Shown piece after piece: positions 46,380 to 57,900 of a stretch of 64,000 nucleotides of DNA. Each line of letters starts with the position of its first letter. The stretch's first letter is position 1. The DNA comes from an uncultured Pelagibacteraceae bacterium. Its GTDB lineage: Bacteria; Pseudomonadota; Alphaproteobacteria; Pelagibacterales; Pelagibacteraceae. The notes below the pieces were generated by a model, which did no database searches, had not been told where the DNA came from, and saw only the letters and a program-made list of their open reading frames with translations. Made by a program: the position numbers and the translations under genes. The stretch lies in assembly GCA_902580945.1 (NCBI GenBank), contig CACHML010000007.1, positions 1 to 64,000 on the forward strand. The letters are read 5' to 3'.

Positions 46380-48788
46380 TTAGGATCTAATTTTAGCGCC
46401 TGACTTAGATTCAACAGTTGAAATAATTAATTTATTAATTTTTTCAAGATCATTTTCTTCTAATGTTTTTTCAGATGATTGAATTGTAACATTGAGAGCT
46501 ATCGATTTTTTTCCATCTGGAATATTTTCACCTTCATAAATATCAAAAATTTTAATTGATCTTATTAGATTTTTATCTATTGAAGATATGATTTCTATTA
46601 AATCCTGTGCTTTGTAATTTTTATCTACAACAAAAGCATAATCTCTCTCTGATTTTTGATAATCTGAGTATTCAAAGTTTAGTTTTTGATCCTTTAGCTT
46701 TATTTTCGTATCTTTTAAATAATCGAGATAAATTTCAAAACCAACTACTCCTTCAGTTTTTATATCTAGCTTCTTAACAATATTTGGATGAAGTTCTCCA
46801 AAATATGCAACAGGATCAATATCATCCTTATCTAGATAAACTGAACCAGATTTTCCTGGGTGATAGTAAGAAGGAGATTTATCTCTAATAAAAAAACTTT
46901 GTTTGTCATATCCAGCTTCCATTAATGTTTGAATTAAATCTTTTTTCACATCAAAAATATCAACCGATCTATCTTTTTCATTCCAATTTAATCTTGAAAT
47001 TTTTCCCGATTTTATTGCACCTATTACTGTCAACTGTTCTCCAGGCTGTTTATTTTTGAAAATTGGTCCAATTTCAAAAAACGAAATGTCTTTAAATCCT
47101 CTATCTAAATTTTTCTTTAAATAAAAAGCTAAATTTGAAAAAATTGAATTTCTTAAAACATCTAAATCTGAGCTTATGGGGTTTACTATTTTTATTTCTT
47201 TTAAATTTTCTTTAAAAAAATTATTTATTCTTGAATCTGTGAATGACCAAGTAATAGTCTCTAAATAACCTTTTGATGCTACAGAACGTTGTAAAAAATG
47301 AAAAAGTTTTTGCTGTTTATTTAATGTGTCTTTTAATCTATTTTTCTTTGGCTCTATAGTTTCAATATTTTCATATCCTTTAATTCTAACAACTTCTTCA
47401 ACTATATCTATCGGTTGACTTATGTCAGGCCTCCAAGAAGGAACCTTTAGGTTTAATTCTGATTTCTTTTTTGAAACCTCGAAACCTAGATCTTTCAAAA
47501 TTTTTATGATTTCATTTTCTTTTACTTTAAAACCTGTAATCTTTTCGAATAACGATGTATTAAATTTTATTTCTATTTTTTTATATTGTTTAATTTTTTG
47601 AATATCAAATTTACTAATCTTTCCTCCACAAATTTCAGATATTAGTTGAGAGGCTTTTTGTAAGCCAAGTTCTACTGATTGATGGTCAATTCCTCTTTCA
47701 AATCTAAATTTAGCATCGGTATCAATGTTAAGTAATTTTGAGGTTTTTCTAATTGATCTTGGTATAAAGTATGCAGACTCCAATAAAATATTTTTAGTTT
47801 CTAACTCAGTACCAGAACGTATTCCTCCAATTACCCCTCCTAAGCCTAACACACCAGATTGGTCAGATATAACACACATTCCATCATCTAATTTATATTC
47901 CTTGTTATCTAGAGCCTCAAAAGTTTCACCTTTTTTTGAGTTTCTTACTATAATTTCTTCATCAATTTTATCTGCATCATATGCATGTAGAGGTCTATTT
48001 AAATCTAACATGACATAATTGGTAATATCTACAATTGCTGAAATTGGTTTTTGACCAAGAGTTTCAATTTTTTCTTTTAACCATTTTGGGCTTTCTTTAT
48101 TAGTTACTCCTTTTATGAGACAACTCGCAAAGATTGTACATCCTTGATTTTTATCTTTTGTAATTGAAACTTTAATATTTTGTGATCCATCTTTCTTGAT
48201 GTTTTTATGTGAAATACTTTTTAATTTACCAGCTCCTGCTGCAGCTAAATCTCTAGCTATTCCTCTCACCCCTAAACAGTCAGGTCGATTTGGGGTTATT
48301 GATAAATCAACAACCTTTTCAGTATTATTTTTAAAAAAATTGTTACCTATCTTGTCTAAATAATTGCTTGGTTTTAGCTCTGTTATCCCCTCACTTTCGT
48401 CTGATAATTTTAATTCTGACTCCGAACATAGCATTCCATATGAAGTCACTCCTCTAATCTTACTGACTGTAAGTTTCATATTATTTTTTGGAATTACTGA
48501 TCCAGGAGCAGCATAAACTGTTAAAAGATCTTTTTTAGCGTTTGGCGCTCCACAAACAACTTTAACAATTTTTTTTTTCCCTATATCAACATCACATACC
48601 CTAAGTCTATCTGCATTTGGATGTTGTTCAGCATTTATAATTTTTGCCACTTTAAAATTATCCAAATCAGAGCTGATATTTTCAAAACTTTCAACTTCAA
48701 GTCCAATATCTGTCAATTTATCAATAATCTGAGTATCTTTATGTTTGGTTTCAAGATGTTCCTTTAACCAACTCATTGTAAATTTCAT
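46380..48788 (-). CDS. pheT: Phenylalanyl-tRNA synthetase beta subunit
   Basis: Large subunit of the (alpha-beta)2 PheRS. N-terminal tRNA-binding OB domain ([24 protein letters not shown]), B3/B4 editing region ([25 protein letters not shown]), B5 and class II-like core, C-terminal ferredoxin-like anticodon-binding domain ([19 protein letters not shown]). 802 aa, normal. Overlaps pheS by 4 nt. Confidence 0.96.
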   Translation of the reverse strand: MKFTMSWLKEHLETKHKDTQIIDKLTDIGLEVESFENISSDLDNFKVAKIINAEQHPNADRLRVCDVDIGKKKIVKVVCGAPNAKKDLLTVYAAPGSVIPKNNMKLTVSKIRGVTSYGMLCSESELKLSDESEGITELKPSNYLDKIGNNFFKNNTEKVVDLSITPNRPDCLGVRGIARDLAAAGAGKLKSISHKNIKKDGSQNIKVSITKDKNQGCTIFASCLIKGVTNKESPKWLKEKIETLGQKPISAIVDITNYVMLDLNRPLHAYDADKIDEEIIVRNSKKGETFEALDNKEYKLDDGMCVISDQSGVLGLGGVIGGIRSGTELETKNILLESAYFIPRSIRKTSKLLNIDTDAKFRFERGIDHQSVELGLQKASQLISEICGGKISKFDIQKIKQYKKIEIKFNTSLFEKITGFKVKENEIIKILKDLGFEVSKKKSELNLKVPSWRPDISQPIDIVEEVVRIKGYENIETIEPKKNRLKDTLNKQQKLFHFLQRSVASKGYLETITWSFTDSRINNFFKENLKEIKIVNPISSDLDVLRNSIFSNLAFYLKKNLDRGFKDISFFEIGPIFKNKQPGEQLTVIGAIKSGKISRLNWNEKDRSVDIFDVKKDLIQTLMEAGYDKQSFFIRDKSPSYYHPGKSGSVYLDKDDIDPVAYFGELHPNIVKKLDIKTEGVVGFEIYLDYLKDTKIKLKDQKLNFEYSDYQKSERDYAFVVDKNYKAQDLIEIISSIDKNLIRSIKIFDIYEGENIPDGKKSIALNVTIQSSEKTLEENDLEKINKLIISTVESKSGAKIRS

Positions 48789-49852
48789 CTGCTTAGACCT
48801 CTATAATTTGATGGAACGTCTAATGGATCAAACCCAAAATGATTAAGCCATCTGTAGTCAGTCTCAAAAAAAGCTCTTAAATCATTTATGCCGTATTTCA
48901 ACATTCCAAGTCTATCAATTCCAATACCAAAAGCATAACCTTGGTATTTATCTGGATTTACATTTACATTTTTCAGGACATTTGGATGTACCATTCCACA
49001 ACCAAGAATTTCTAACCATTTATCTCCCTCACCAATAACTATTTTTCCATCCTTTAACTCGTAACCAATATCAACTTCTGCAGATGGTTCAGTAAAAGGA
49101 AAATGACTAGGTCTAAATCTCATTTTAATTTTGTCGACTTCAAAAAAAGATTTTATGAAGTAATTCAAACAGCCTTTTAAATGACCCATATTTATATCTT
49201 TATCAATATGAAGGCCCTCAACTTGGTGAAACATTGGTGAATGTGTTTGATCACTATCAGATCTATATGTTCTTCCAGGAGCTATAATCTTAAATGGAGG
49301 TTTTCCATTCAACATTGTCCTGACTTGCACAGGAGACGTATGAGTTCTTAATAATATTTCTTTATTATTATCTAAATAAAAAGTGTCATGCATATCTCTT
49401 GCTGGATGATTATCAGGAGTATTTAATGCAGTAAAATTATAATGCTCATTCTCTACATCTGGCCCTTCTTCTACACTAAAACCTATTTCAGAAAATATTG
49501 AAGATATCTCATCAATAACTTGCGAGACAGGATGAATTTTTCCTTGTTTTATTTCTCTCTCAGGTAAAGTTACATCTAATTTTTCATTCTCAAGTTTAGA
49601 GTTAATTTCTTTAATTTCAATTTCTTGAAGTTTGGAATTTATTTTTTCTTGAAGTTGCTCTTTTATTGAATTTAAATCTGAAGCAAATTTTTTTCTTTCA
49701 TCATTGGGTAATGAGCCTAATGTTTTAAAAGAATTAGAAATTTGTCCATTTTTACCAAACAATTCTGTTTTTATTTGATTTACACTTTCTATGTCTAAAT
49801 CGTTATCTAATTTATTTAAATATTCATCTTTGATTTTTTTAATATCGGACAT
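48785..49852 (-). CDS. pheS: Phenylalanyl-tRNA synthetase alpha subunit
   Basis: Catalytic subunit. N-terminal coiled coil (~1-90), then class II motifs: [25 protein letters not shown] (motif 2 area), [37 protein letters not shown] and motif 3 [18 protein letters not shown]. 355 aa. It is 43 nt after rplT, continuing the infC-rpmI-rplT-pheST order common across bacteria. Confidence 0.96.
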   Translation of the reverse strand: MSDIKKIKDEYLNKLDNDLDIESVNQIKTELFGKNGQISNSFKTLGSLPNDERKKFASDLNSIKEQLQEKINSKLQEIEIKEINSKLENEKLDVTLPEREIKQGKIHPVSQVIDEISSIFSEIGFSVEEGPDVENEHYNFTALNTPDNHPARDMHDTFYLDNNKEILLRTHTSPVQVRTMLNGKPPFKIIAPGRTYRSDSDQTHSPMFHQVEGLHIDKDINMGHLKGCLNYFIKSFFEVDKIKMRFRPSHFPFTEPSAEVDIGYELKDGKIVIGEGDKWLEILGCGMVHPNVLKNVNVNPDKYQGYAFGIGIDRLGMLKYGINDLRAFFETDYRWLNHFGFDPLDVPSNYRGLSR

Positions 49853-49895
49853 ATTCGTAGAATATTTGTTAACTCTAGAAAAACAACAATGAAAA

Positions 49896-50252
49896 TTAGT
49901 TTAATGCTGCTTGAGCTTTTTTAACTATAGTTTTAAATGCTTCTGGATTGTCATACGCTATTTCAGCAAGTATTTTTCTATCTATTTTAATACCTGTTTT
50001 GCTAAGGCCATTTATAAATTTAGAATATGTTAAACCTTCAGATCTTACTCCCGCATTAATTCTTTGAATCCAAAGTGACTTAAAATCTCTTTTTTTGTTT
50101 CTTCTATCTCTATAAGCATACTGCAAAGCTTTTTCCATTGCCTGTCTAGCAACTCTTATCGTATTTTTCCTTCTGCCCCACTGTCCCTTAACAGCTTTTA
50201 ATACTTTTTTATGTTTAGCTCTACTTGTTACGCCTCTCTTTACTCTAGCCAT
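49896..50252 (-). CDS. rplT: 50S ribosomal protein L20
   Basis: 118-aa basic ribosomal protein: [19 protein letters not shown]...[26 protein letters not shown]...[24 protein letters not shown]. Full match to the family. One nucleotide after rpmI. In several bacteria L20 represses its own operon through the mRNA; no such structure was identified here. Confidence 0.97.
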   Translation of the reverse strand: MARVKRGVTSRAKHKKVLKAVKGQWGRRKNTIRVARQAMEKALQYAYRDRRNKKRDFKSLWIQRINAGVRSEGLTYSKFINGLSKTGIKIDRKILAEIAYDNPEAFKTIVKKAQAALN

Positions 50253-50253
50253 T

Positions 50254-50460
50254 TTATCCTCTTAAGTTATAAGGCATATAAGATTTCACAATTTTACCAT
50301 CTTGTTTTGACATTACCGTAGTGCCTCTTTGTTTTCTTATCTGTGAGTTAGTTCTTTTAATCATACCATGTCTCTTACCAGCTTGAGCAGTGATTACCTT
50401 TCCTCTAGCAGATATTTTAAATCTTTTTTTTGCTGAACTTTTTGTTTTTAATTTAGGCAT
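50254..50460 (-). CDS. rpmI: 50S ribosomal protein L35
   Basis: 68 aa: [22 protein letters not shown]...[23 protein letters not shown] matches L35. It lies between infC (55-nt gap) and rplT. Confidence 0.97.
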   Translation of the reverse strand: MPKLKTKSSAKKRFKISARGKVITAQAGKRHGMIKRTNSQIRKQRGTTVMSKQDGKIVKSYMPYNLRG

Positions 50461-50515
50461 AATTTTTTGTGGGGTTATACAAATATTAATATTAATTTAC
50501 AACCAGAAATAAGGC

Positions 50516-51061
50516 TTATAAAGGCTGGATAACCATAATCATTTGTTTACCATCAAATTTAGGCTGAAGCTCAACTCTTCCAACGGTCTCCATATCCTGT
50601 TTGATCTTATCCATTAACTCATTTCCTAAGCTTGAATGCTGTAATTCTCTTCCTTTAAATCTTATTGTAAATTTAACCTTATCTCCCTTAGCGATAAATT
50701 TTTGAGCGTTTTTTATTTTAAAAGTATAATCATGTACTTCAGTTACAGGTCTTAACTTAATTTCTTTTAACTCAATCTTTTTTTGCTTTTTCTTTGCTTT
50801 ATTTGCTTTTTTTTGAGCATCATATTTATATTTTCCCATATCCATAATTTTGCATACAGGAGGTTTTGCATTCGGAGCAATTTCAATTAAATCTAAACCC
50901 TCCTCTTTTGCTCTATTAATTGCATCTTGCAAATTAAGAATACCTAAATTTTCTCCGTTACTTGTAATAACCTGTACATCTTGAGAAGTTATTCTTTGGT
51001 TAGTTCTAGGGCCTTTAGGTTTAGTTCTTTTCTGGAAATAGTTTTGTTTAAAATCTGCCAC
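50516..51061 (-). CDS. infC: Translation initiation factor IF-3
   Basis: 181 aa with N-domain (GPRTNQRITSQDVQVITSNGENLGILNLQDAINRAKEEGLDLIEIAPNAKPPVCKIMDMGKYKY) and C-domain (KEIKLRPVTEVHDYTFKIKNAQKFIAKGDKVKFTIRFKGRE). The start is GTG, directly abutting the thrS TAA with no gap. Many infC genes use AUU and autoregulate; here GTG is the only start compatible with a full N-domain lead. Confidence 0.96.
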   Translation of the reverse strand: MADFKQNYFQKRTKPKGPRTNQRITSQDVQVITSNGENLGILNLQDAINRAKEEGLDLIEIAPNAKPPVCKIMDMGKYKYDAQKKANKAKKKQKKIELKEIKLRPVTEVHDYTFKIKNAQKFIAKGDKVKFTIRFKGRELQHSSLGNELMDKIKQDMETVGRVELQPKFDGKQMIMVIQPL

Positions 51062-52978
51062 TTAAATTGAAGGTGCTTTGTTTAGAGCAGTATATTTTTT
51101 TAAGAATTCTTTTAATTCCATAGTTTCTTGTTTTTTAGAATCCAATCTTCTAATAGTTACTGTGTTACTGTCAACTTCTTTTTTTCCACATATTAGTAGC
51201 ATTGGGACTTTAGTTAATGAATGTTCTCTAATTTTATAATTTAAATTATGATTTTTTAAATCAACTTCAGAACTCAGACCAACTTTTTTTAATTCATTAT
51301 TTACCCCTTTTGCATATTCATCAAAATCACTTGAAATAGGTATAACAATAGTTTGAACTGGGCAAAGCCAGAACGGTAATTTTCCAGAGTAATTTTCAAT
51401 TAAAATTCCTATAAATCTTTCTAATGATCCAAATAAAGCTCTATGTAGCATAACTGGAACTTTTTTATTTCCATCACTATCTATAAATGATGCGCCTAAC
51501 CTGCCTGGTAAGTTTAAATCAACTTGTAAGGTACCACATTGCCAATCTCTACCGATTGCATCTCTTAAAACAAATTCTATTTTAGGACCATAAAAAGCAC
51601 CTTCACCTTTATTTACAGAGTATTCTAATTTTGTTGCTTTTATAGCCTCCAATAACGCTGCTTCTGATTTGTCCCAAACTTTATCATCCCCAACTCTTAA
51701 GTCTGGCCGATCAGAATATTTCAAAATTACATCTTCAAATCCTAGATCTTTATAAATTTCCAAAATTAAATTTGTCACGCTCAAACATTCTTCAGTGATT
51801 TGCTCTTCTGTACAAAAAATATGTGCATCATCTTGAGTGAATGCTCTTACACGTAATAATCCGTGAAGAGCTCCAGAGGGTTCATATCTATGAACCTTTC
51901 CAAATTCTGACATTTTCAATGGTAAATCCCTATAACTTTTTAAACCTTGATTAAAGACCTGAACGCAACCAGGACAATTCATTGGTTTTATAGCAAATAC
52001 TTTTTCATCAGGTGTTGTGGAAGTATACATATTTGCACCAAATTTTTCCCAATGGCCAGACTTCTCCCATAGTGATCGATCTAATATTTCTGGAGTATTT
52101 ATTTCCTGATATCCTGCAGTTTCTTGCTTCATTCTCATATAAGAAATAAGTTTCTGAAATAAGTTCCATCCTTTTTGATGCCAAAATACTGATCCAGGAC
52201 TCTCTTCTCTGAAATGAAACAGATCCATTTCTTTACCAATTTTTCTATGGTCTCTCTTTTCTGCTTCTTCGATTCTTGTTAAATAATCGTTTAACTCTTT
52301 TTGAGTGGACCAACTGGTGCCGTAAACTCTTTGTAACATTTCATTATTTGAATCTCCTCTCCAATAAGCACCAGAGACTTTTGTTAATTTAAAATATTTT
52401 CCAATTTTACCAGTTGAAGTTAAGTGGGGACCTCTGCATAAATCATGCCAATCACCATGGAAATACAAAGATACTTCTTCGCCCTCTGGAATGCTCTCTA
52501 TTATTTCTGCTTTATATATTTCTCCCTTTTTTTTAAAATGTTCAATAGCATCATTCCTTTTCCAAATTTCTCTGTAAGTTTTTTCGTCTCTATCTACAAT
52601 TTCTCTCATTTTATTCTCTATTTTTTCTAGATCTTCAGAAGTAAAAGGTTCCTTTCTAGCAAAATCATAATAAAATCCATCTTCAATAACAGGACCTATT
52701 GTAACCTGTGTGCCAGGAAACAATTCTTGAACTGCCATAGCTAATATATGTGCAGTATCATGCCTTATAGTTTCCAATCCCTCTTTATCTTTTGATGTAA
52801 ATATCTTAATTGAGCAGTCTTTTGAAATATTGTGATTTAAATCTTTTAATTCTCCATCAACACTGATTAATAATGCCTGCTTTGATAAAGATTTACTAAT
52901 TTTTTCAGCAACCTCAAAACCTGAAATACTTTTTTCAAAATTTATTTTTTTTCCGTCTGGTAATGTAATATTTGGCAT
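51062..52978 (-). CDS. thrS: Threonyl-tRNA synthetase
   Basis: 638 aa: TGS domain (1-60), editing domain with HDTAHILAMAVQELFP and CRGPHL, class II core (LFHFREESPGSVFWHQKGW, PMNCPGCVQVF with the zinc Cys, FGKVHRYEPSGALHGLLRVRAFTQDDAHIF, GRDWQCGTLQVDLNLPGRL, HRALFGSLERFIGILIE) and anticodon-binding domain (LPFWLCPVQTIVIPI). Followed directly by infC; the start shares a base with the stop of the upstream glycosyltransferase gene (TAATG). Confidence 0.97.
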   Translation of the reverse strand: MPNITLPDGKKINFEKSISGFEVAEKISKSLSKQALLISVDGELKDLNHNISKDCSIKIFTSKDKEGLETIRHDTAHILAMAVQELFPGTQVTIGPVIEDGFYYDFARKEPFTSEDLEKIENKMREIVDRDEKTYREIWKRNDAIEHFKKKGEIYKAEIIESIPEGEEVSLYFHGDWHDLCRGPHLTSTGKIGKYFKLTKVSGAYWRGDSNNEMLQRVYGTSWSTQKELNDYLTRIEEAEKRDHRKIGKEMDLFHFREESPGSVFWHQKGWNLFQKLISYMRMKQETAGYQEINTPEILDRSLWEKSGHWEKFGANMYTSTTPDEKVFAIKPMNCPGCVQVFNQGLKSYRDLPLKMSEFGKVHRYEPSGALHGLLRVRAFTQDDAHIFCTEEQITEECLSVTNLILEIYKDLGFEDVILKYSDRPDLRVGDDKVWDKSEAALLEAIKATKLEYSVNKGEGAFYGPKIEFVLRDAIGRDWQCGTLQVDLNLPGRLGASFIDSDGNKKVPVMLHRALFGSLERFIGILIENYSGKLPFWLCPVQTIVIPISSDFDEYAKGVNNELKKVGLSSEVDLKNHNLNYKIREHSLTKVPMLLICGKKEVDSNTVTIRRLDSKKQETMELKEFLKKYTALNKAPSI

Positions 52979-54132
52979 TAATTAAATAGTTTTTTGTACT
53001 CTGAATAAGTAGAAAAACACATTTTTTCAACATTAAATTTCTTTACGGCATTTTCTCTTCCAAAATTACCCATTTTCGAAAGTTCATTAGTATCAAAGTT
53101 CATTGCTTGTATAATTTTTTTTGATAAATCATCAGAGTTACCTGCTTCAAACAATATTCCAGATTTTCCATCAATAACTGTCTCATTTGATCCACCAATA
53201 TTACTGGCAAGAATTAATTTTTGCATAGATTGAGCCTCTACTGCAACTCTACCAAATGCTTCAGGTTCAATTGATGTGGAGACAACAATGTCAGATATTT
53301 TGTAAGCTAATGGCATATTTTTACAGTGGTCTATAAATCTAATTTGTTTAGTAAGTCTATATTGTTCAACAAGTCTAATTAATTTTTTTCTATATAGATC
53401 TCTACCTTGGTCATTACCCAAAATTACAGCAATAAAAGAGTCATTACCTAGCTGAATATTTACTTTACTTAATGCTTCTAAAAACATCTCTTGCCCCTTC
53501 CAAGCAGTAAGTCTTCCTGGTAACAAAATTATTTTTTTTCCAACTATCAAGCCCCATGACTTAAATAATTTATCTTCATCAGTTTCTAATGTAGTGGAAG
53601 AGTCAAAATAATCAGTATTTATGCCTCTAAATATAGAGAGCAATTTTTTTTTATCTGAGAGATATTCTGCATAGTTTTCTTTGATATGTGAAAAAATAAA
53701 GTTAGATCCAGCAATAATTAAATCTGATCTAACCATAACCGAGTTATAAAGTTTTTTTAATTTACTTTTAAAGTTATATGTTCCATGAAAAGTTGTAACA
53801 AACTTTCTTCTTGTAATTTTTGTTGCAATTAAACATGACCATGCAGGTGCTCTACTTCTAGCATGAACAATATTTATCCCATTTATTAAAATTATTGCAG
53901 AAATAATTAGTGAATTTATAAAAATGAGTATAGGATTTTTTGAGTGAACAGGAAGTTTTATGAGTTTGACTTTTTTTCTGTCTATGTATTGTAGGAGTTC
54001 ACCACCACTAGTAATGAGATATGATCCAACATTATTTTCTGGCAAATAATGTGCAATGTCGTAACAACCGGTTTCCGCGCCACCGTAACCTAATTTAGGA
54101 ATTACCTGTAGTACTTTCAATTTAGACTGCAT
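52978..54132 (-). CDS. GT4-family glycosyltransferase
   Basis: 384-aa retaining glycosyltransferase with GT-B fold. N-domain KVLQVIPKLGYGGAETGCYDIAHYL, HARSRAPAW, VTTFHGTYN; C-domain LLPGRLTAWKGQEMFLEAL and the donor-binding IEPEAFGRVAVEAQSMQKLILASNIGG (E-x7-E pattern). Probably an LPS or surface glycan enzyme; acceptor and sugar are unknown. It is coupled to thrS by a one-base overlap, so it may be the first gene of the translation operon. Confidence 0.9.
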   Translation of the reverse strand: MQSKLKVLQVIPKLGYGGAETGCYDIAHYLPENNVGSYLITSGGELLQYIDRKKVKLIKLPVHSKNPILIFINSLIISAIILINGINIVHARSRAPAWSCLIATKITRRKFVTTFHGTYNFKSKLKKLYNSVMVRSDLIIAGSNFIFSHIKENYAEYLSDKKKLLSIFRGINTDYFDSSTTLETDEDKLFKSWGLIVGKKIILLPGRLTAWKGQEMFLEALSKVNIQLGNDSFIAVILGNDQGRDLYRKKLIRLVEQYRLTKQIRFIDHCKNMPLAYKISDIVVSTSIEPEAFGRVAVEAQSMQKLILASNIGGSNETVIDGKSGILFEAGNSDDLSKKIIQAMNFDTNELSKMGNFGRENAVKKFNVEKMCFSTYSEYKKLFN

Positions 54133-54171
54133 GTGATAATAATATATACCTAGTCAATATGATTACTTTAT

Positions 54172-54933
54172 ATGAAAAAAAATAAATTTCTAAGAATTTC
54201 TAAATCTAAAAAACTAAGATATATCGCAAATAATTATAAGAAAAATCTCTACATAGTTTTTTTGCCAGGCTTTGCATCAGATATAGATGGGGACAAACCT
54301 AAAAAATTTTTAAACTTTAGCATTAAAAATAAATTAGGGTTTTTAGCGTTAGAATATTTTGGTCATGGAAGGTCTTCAGGTGAGTTTATAAAAGGTAATA
54401 TTACAAAATGGTCAAATGACGCTAAGACTGCAATTAATAAAATAGTAAAAAAAAATGATTTTATTCTAATTGGCTCCAGTATGGGTGGATGGATTTCGAT
54501 GATAATGCACAGATATTTTAGTTCTCAAATTAAAGGCTTCCTTGGTATTGGATCTGCGCCTGAGTTTCTTACAAGAATTATGTGGAAAAAATTTCCAAAA
54601 AAAACAAAGGATGAAATAATCAAAAAGGGAATATCTAAAATTAAAAATGGCGATTATGAATACTTAATTACTAAACAGCTTATTTTTGATGGAAAAAAAG
54701 CTACAAATAAAGTTCTTAATAAAAAATTAAATAACACCATCCCTGTCACAATGGTTCACGGACAAAAAGATGAGGTAGTACCAGTAAAATACTCAAGAAT
54801 GGTTTTAAAAACTTTTCCTAAAGCAGATAAAAAGCTTCTAATAATAAAGAATGGAGATCATAGTCTCTCCTCAAGTAAAAATTTAATTATAATTTGTAAA
54901 GAACTACAAAAAATAATTGAAAAAATTAACTAG
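54172..54933 (+). CDS. Alpha/beta hydrolase, ABHD10-like
   Basis: 253-aa serine hydrolase. Oxyanion segment VFLPGFASDIDGDK, EYFGHGRSSGEF, nucleophile elbow IGSSMGGWIS (Ser in GSSMG), acid in HGQKDEVVPV and the histidine in NGDHSLSS. The pattern, especially FLPGF...GHGRSSG...W..D...GSSMGGW, resembles mitochondrial ABHD10 (acyl-protein thioesterase/esterase) as I remember it. Substrate unknown. Single plus-strand gene, 39 bp from the divergent glycosyltransferase; its 3' end overlaps gltB by 8 nt. Confidence 0.86.
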   Translation: MKKNKFLRISKSKKLRYIANNYKKNLYIVFLPGFASDIDGDKPKKFLNFSIKNKLGFLALEYFGHGRSSGEFIKGNITKWSNDAKTAINKIVKKNDFILIGSSMGGWISMIMHRYFSSQIKGFLGIGSAPEFLTRIMWKKFPKKTKDEIIKKGISKIKNGDYEYLITKQLIFDGKKATNKVLNKKLNNTIPVTMVHGQKDEVVPVKYSRMVLKTFPKADKKLLIIKNGDHSLSSSKNLIIICKELQKIIEKIN

Positions 54934-57900
54934 CTTTACCTACAATACTTTTATTAGTAATTGGATTTTCAAGCTTATCTATCATTTCTTTAGGGCAAAC
55001 TTGTAAAAAATTATTTACCTCCATATCAAAATTTTCGAGTATATTTTTAGAAACATTTGATGCTGTTTCTTGATAATGTTTTGAGATTAGTTCCTTTAAC
55101 TTATTTTTCCAAAACTCTGTCTCGGGTGTTTGCCAAATAATTGTCTCTGGATTTGCTTTTTTTGTAAATTCATTTTTAGGATCATATACAAAAGCCATTC
55201 CACCTGTCATACCTGCTCCAAAATTATCTCCAACATCACCTAATATTACAATTGAACCTCCTGTCATATACTCACATCCATTTGAGTCACAACCTTCAAC
55301 TACCGCAGTTGCTCCTGAGTTTCTTACTGCAAATCTTTCGCCCGCTTGTCCTGCTGCTAATAAAGTTCCCGATGTTGCTCCATATAAGACTGTATTTCCT
55401 ATAATAGTATTTTCGTTTGAGACTAAATTACTTTCCTCAGTAAGTTTAACTATTACAGATGCACCTGATAAACCTTTGGCAACATAATCATTAGCATCTC
55501 CTTTTAAGATTAATTTAAGTCCTTTAATCCCAAATGCACCAAATGATTGTCCAGCTGATCCCTTAAAATTGAGTGAAAAAGTATTTTCCTCTAATTTATT
55601 ATTTCCAAATTTTTTATATAAATGATAAGAAATTCTTGTGCCTACTGCTCTATCAGTATTTTTTATTTCATATGTTTTATCTAACGGAGAATTATTATCT
55701 ATTAAGTTTTCTACCTCTGGCCAAATTTTTTGATCCAATGTATCTGGAACCTCATTAATTATAGGTTTCTCACAATACCTTTTATTTTTACCAGGGTCAG
55801 CTTGTACAAATAAAGGATTTAAATCTAAATCATCCAAATTTGGTGATCCTTTACTCACTTGTCTTAATAAGTCGGTTCTACCAATGACCTCATTAAGAGA
55901 CTTAAAGCCTAAACTTGCTAGAATTTCTCTTACTTCTTCAGCTATAAAAGAAAATAAGTTTACTACTTTATCTGGTGTACCGGTAAATTTTTTCCTAAGT
56001 TCATCATCTTGAGTACAAACACCGACTGGACAAGTGTTAGAGTGACATTGTCTTACCATAATACATCCCATTGCAACTAGCGCTGTAGTAGCTACACCAA
56101 ACTCTTCTGCGCCCATCATTGCTGCCATAACTACATCTCTTCCAGTTTTAATTCCTCCATCCGTTCTCAGGGTAACAAGGTGTCGTAGTTTATTTAAAGT
56201 CAAAACTTGGTTTGCTTCTGTTAATCCCATTTCCCATGGAATACCAACATATTTAACGCTTGTTTGAGGAGTAGCCCCTGTTCCACCATTATGACCAGAT
56301 ATTAAAATGATATCAGCTTTTGCTTTAGCAACTCCTGCAGCGATAGTTCCTATTCCAGATGAGGCTACTAATTTTACACCAACTCTTGCCTTTGGGTTAA
56401 TTTGTTTTAAATCATAAATTAGCTGTGCGAGATCTTCGATTGAGTAAATATCATGATGCGGAGGCGGTGAAATTAAAGTTACTCCTGGAGTAGAGTGTCT
56501 TAATTTAGCTATTTCTTCTGTAACCTTAAAACCAGGTAGTTGACCTCCTTCACCAGGCTTTGCACCTTGAGCAATCTTAATTTCAATTTCATTACAATTA
56601 TTTAAATAATTTATAGTTACTCCAAATCTTGCAGATGCTATTTGTTTTACTCTTGAATTAGCGCTATCTCCATTTTCTAAAACTTTAAATCTCTTTTCAT
56701 CCTCTCCACCTTCACCGCTACAAGAAGCTCCTTTTATCCTATTCATGCCCATAGCAAGCGTTTCATGAGCTTCTTTTGATAAAGCACCATGAGACATACT
56801 TCCACTTCCAAATCTTTTCATAATTTCACTTATTGGTTCAACTTCGTCAATTGCTATTGCTTCTTGATTTTTAAAGTCAATTAAATCTCTTAAATTAATT
56901 GGTTTTAAACCATAGATTCCTTTGGTGTATTTTTTATAAGTATCATAAGAATTTGATCCAACTGCAGCTTGTAAAAGATGAATTAATTTTCCTTGATATT
57001 GGTGAGTTTCTCCATTTTTTCTATATCTATAAATTCCACCTATGGGTAAAATATTTGAATGAATGTCAAAAGCATCCTTATGTATACCTCTAATCTTTTT
57101 TTCTATACCACTTAATCCAATTCCAGAAATTTTAGATATTACACCTGGAAAATAATCTTTAACAATTGTTCTACTTAGTCCTACAGTTTCAAAATTACAT
57201 CCTCCTCTATATGAACTTAAAACAGAAATACCCATCTTTGACATTATTTTTAACAGGCCAAAGTTTACAGATTTAATATACCTACTCACACATTCATCAA
57301 AAGAAAATTTACCAAAAAGTTTTTTGGAATGTCTTTGAAATAGACTATCGAATGCAAGATAAGGATTTACAGTTGTTGCTCCAACACCTATAAGTGTAGC
57401 AAATGAGTGTGTATCAAGAGCATCTCCTGTTTGAACATTGATAGAAACATATCCTCTTAGGCCTAATTTAATTAAATGAGTGTTTATTGCTCCAATACAT
57501 AAAAGCATTGGCATTGGCAGACTTGTTTCGGATATATTTCTGTCTGACAAAATAAGTTGTGTTACACCTTCTCTGACTGCTTTCTCTGCATCCCTTTTTA
57601 ATTTATCAATTGAATTTTCTAGTGTTTCGTCTTTGTTGAATATACAATTTAAAATTCTATAATTATCACCAAAGTACTTTACAAATTTTTCAAACTGATT
57701 GTTTGAAAGGATAGGACTGTCTAAAACATAAATATTTTCCTCGGTAAGATCTGAAAAATCTAGAATGTTACCCAAATTTCCAAACCTAGTTTTTAAACTC
57801 ATAACCTTATTTTCTCTTAAAGAGTCAATTGGAGGATTTGTTACTTGACTAAAGTTCTGTCTAAAAAAATGATAAAGAGGCCTATATTTGTCAGATAATA

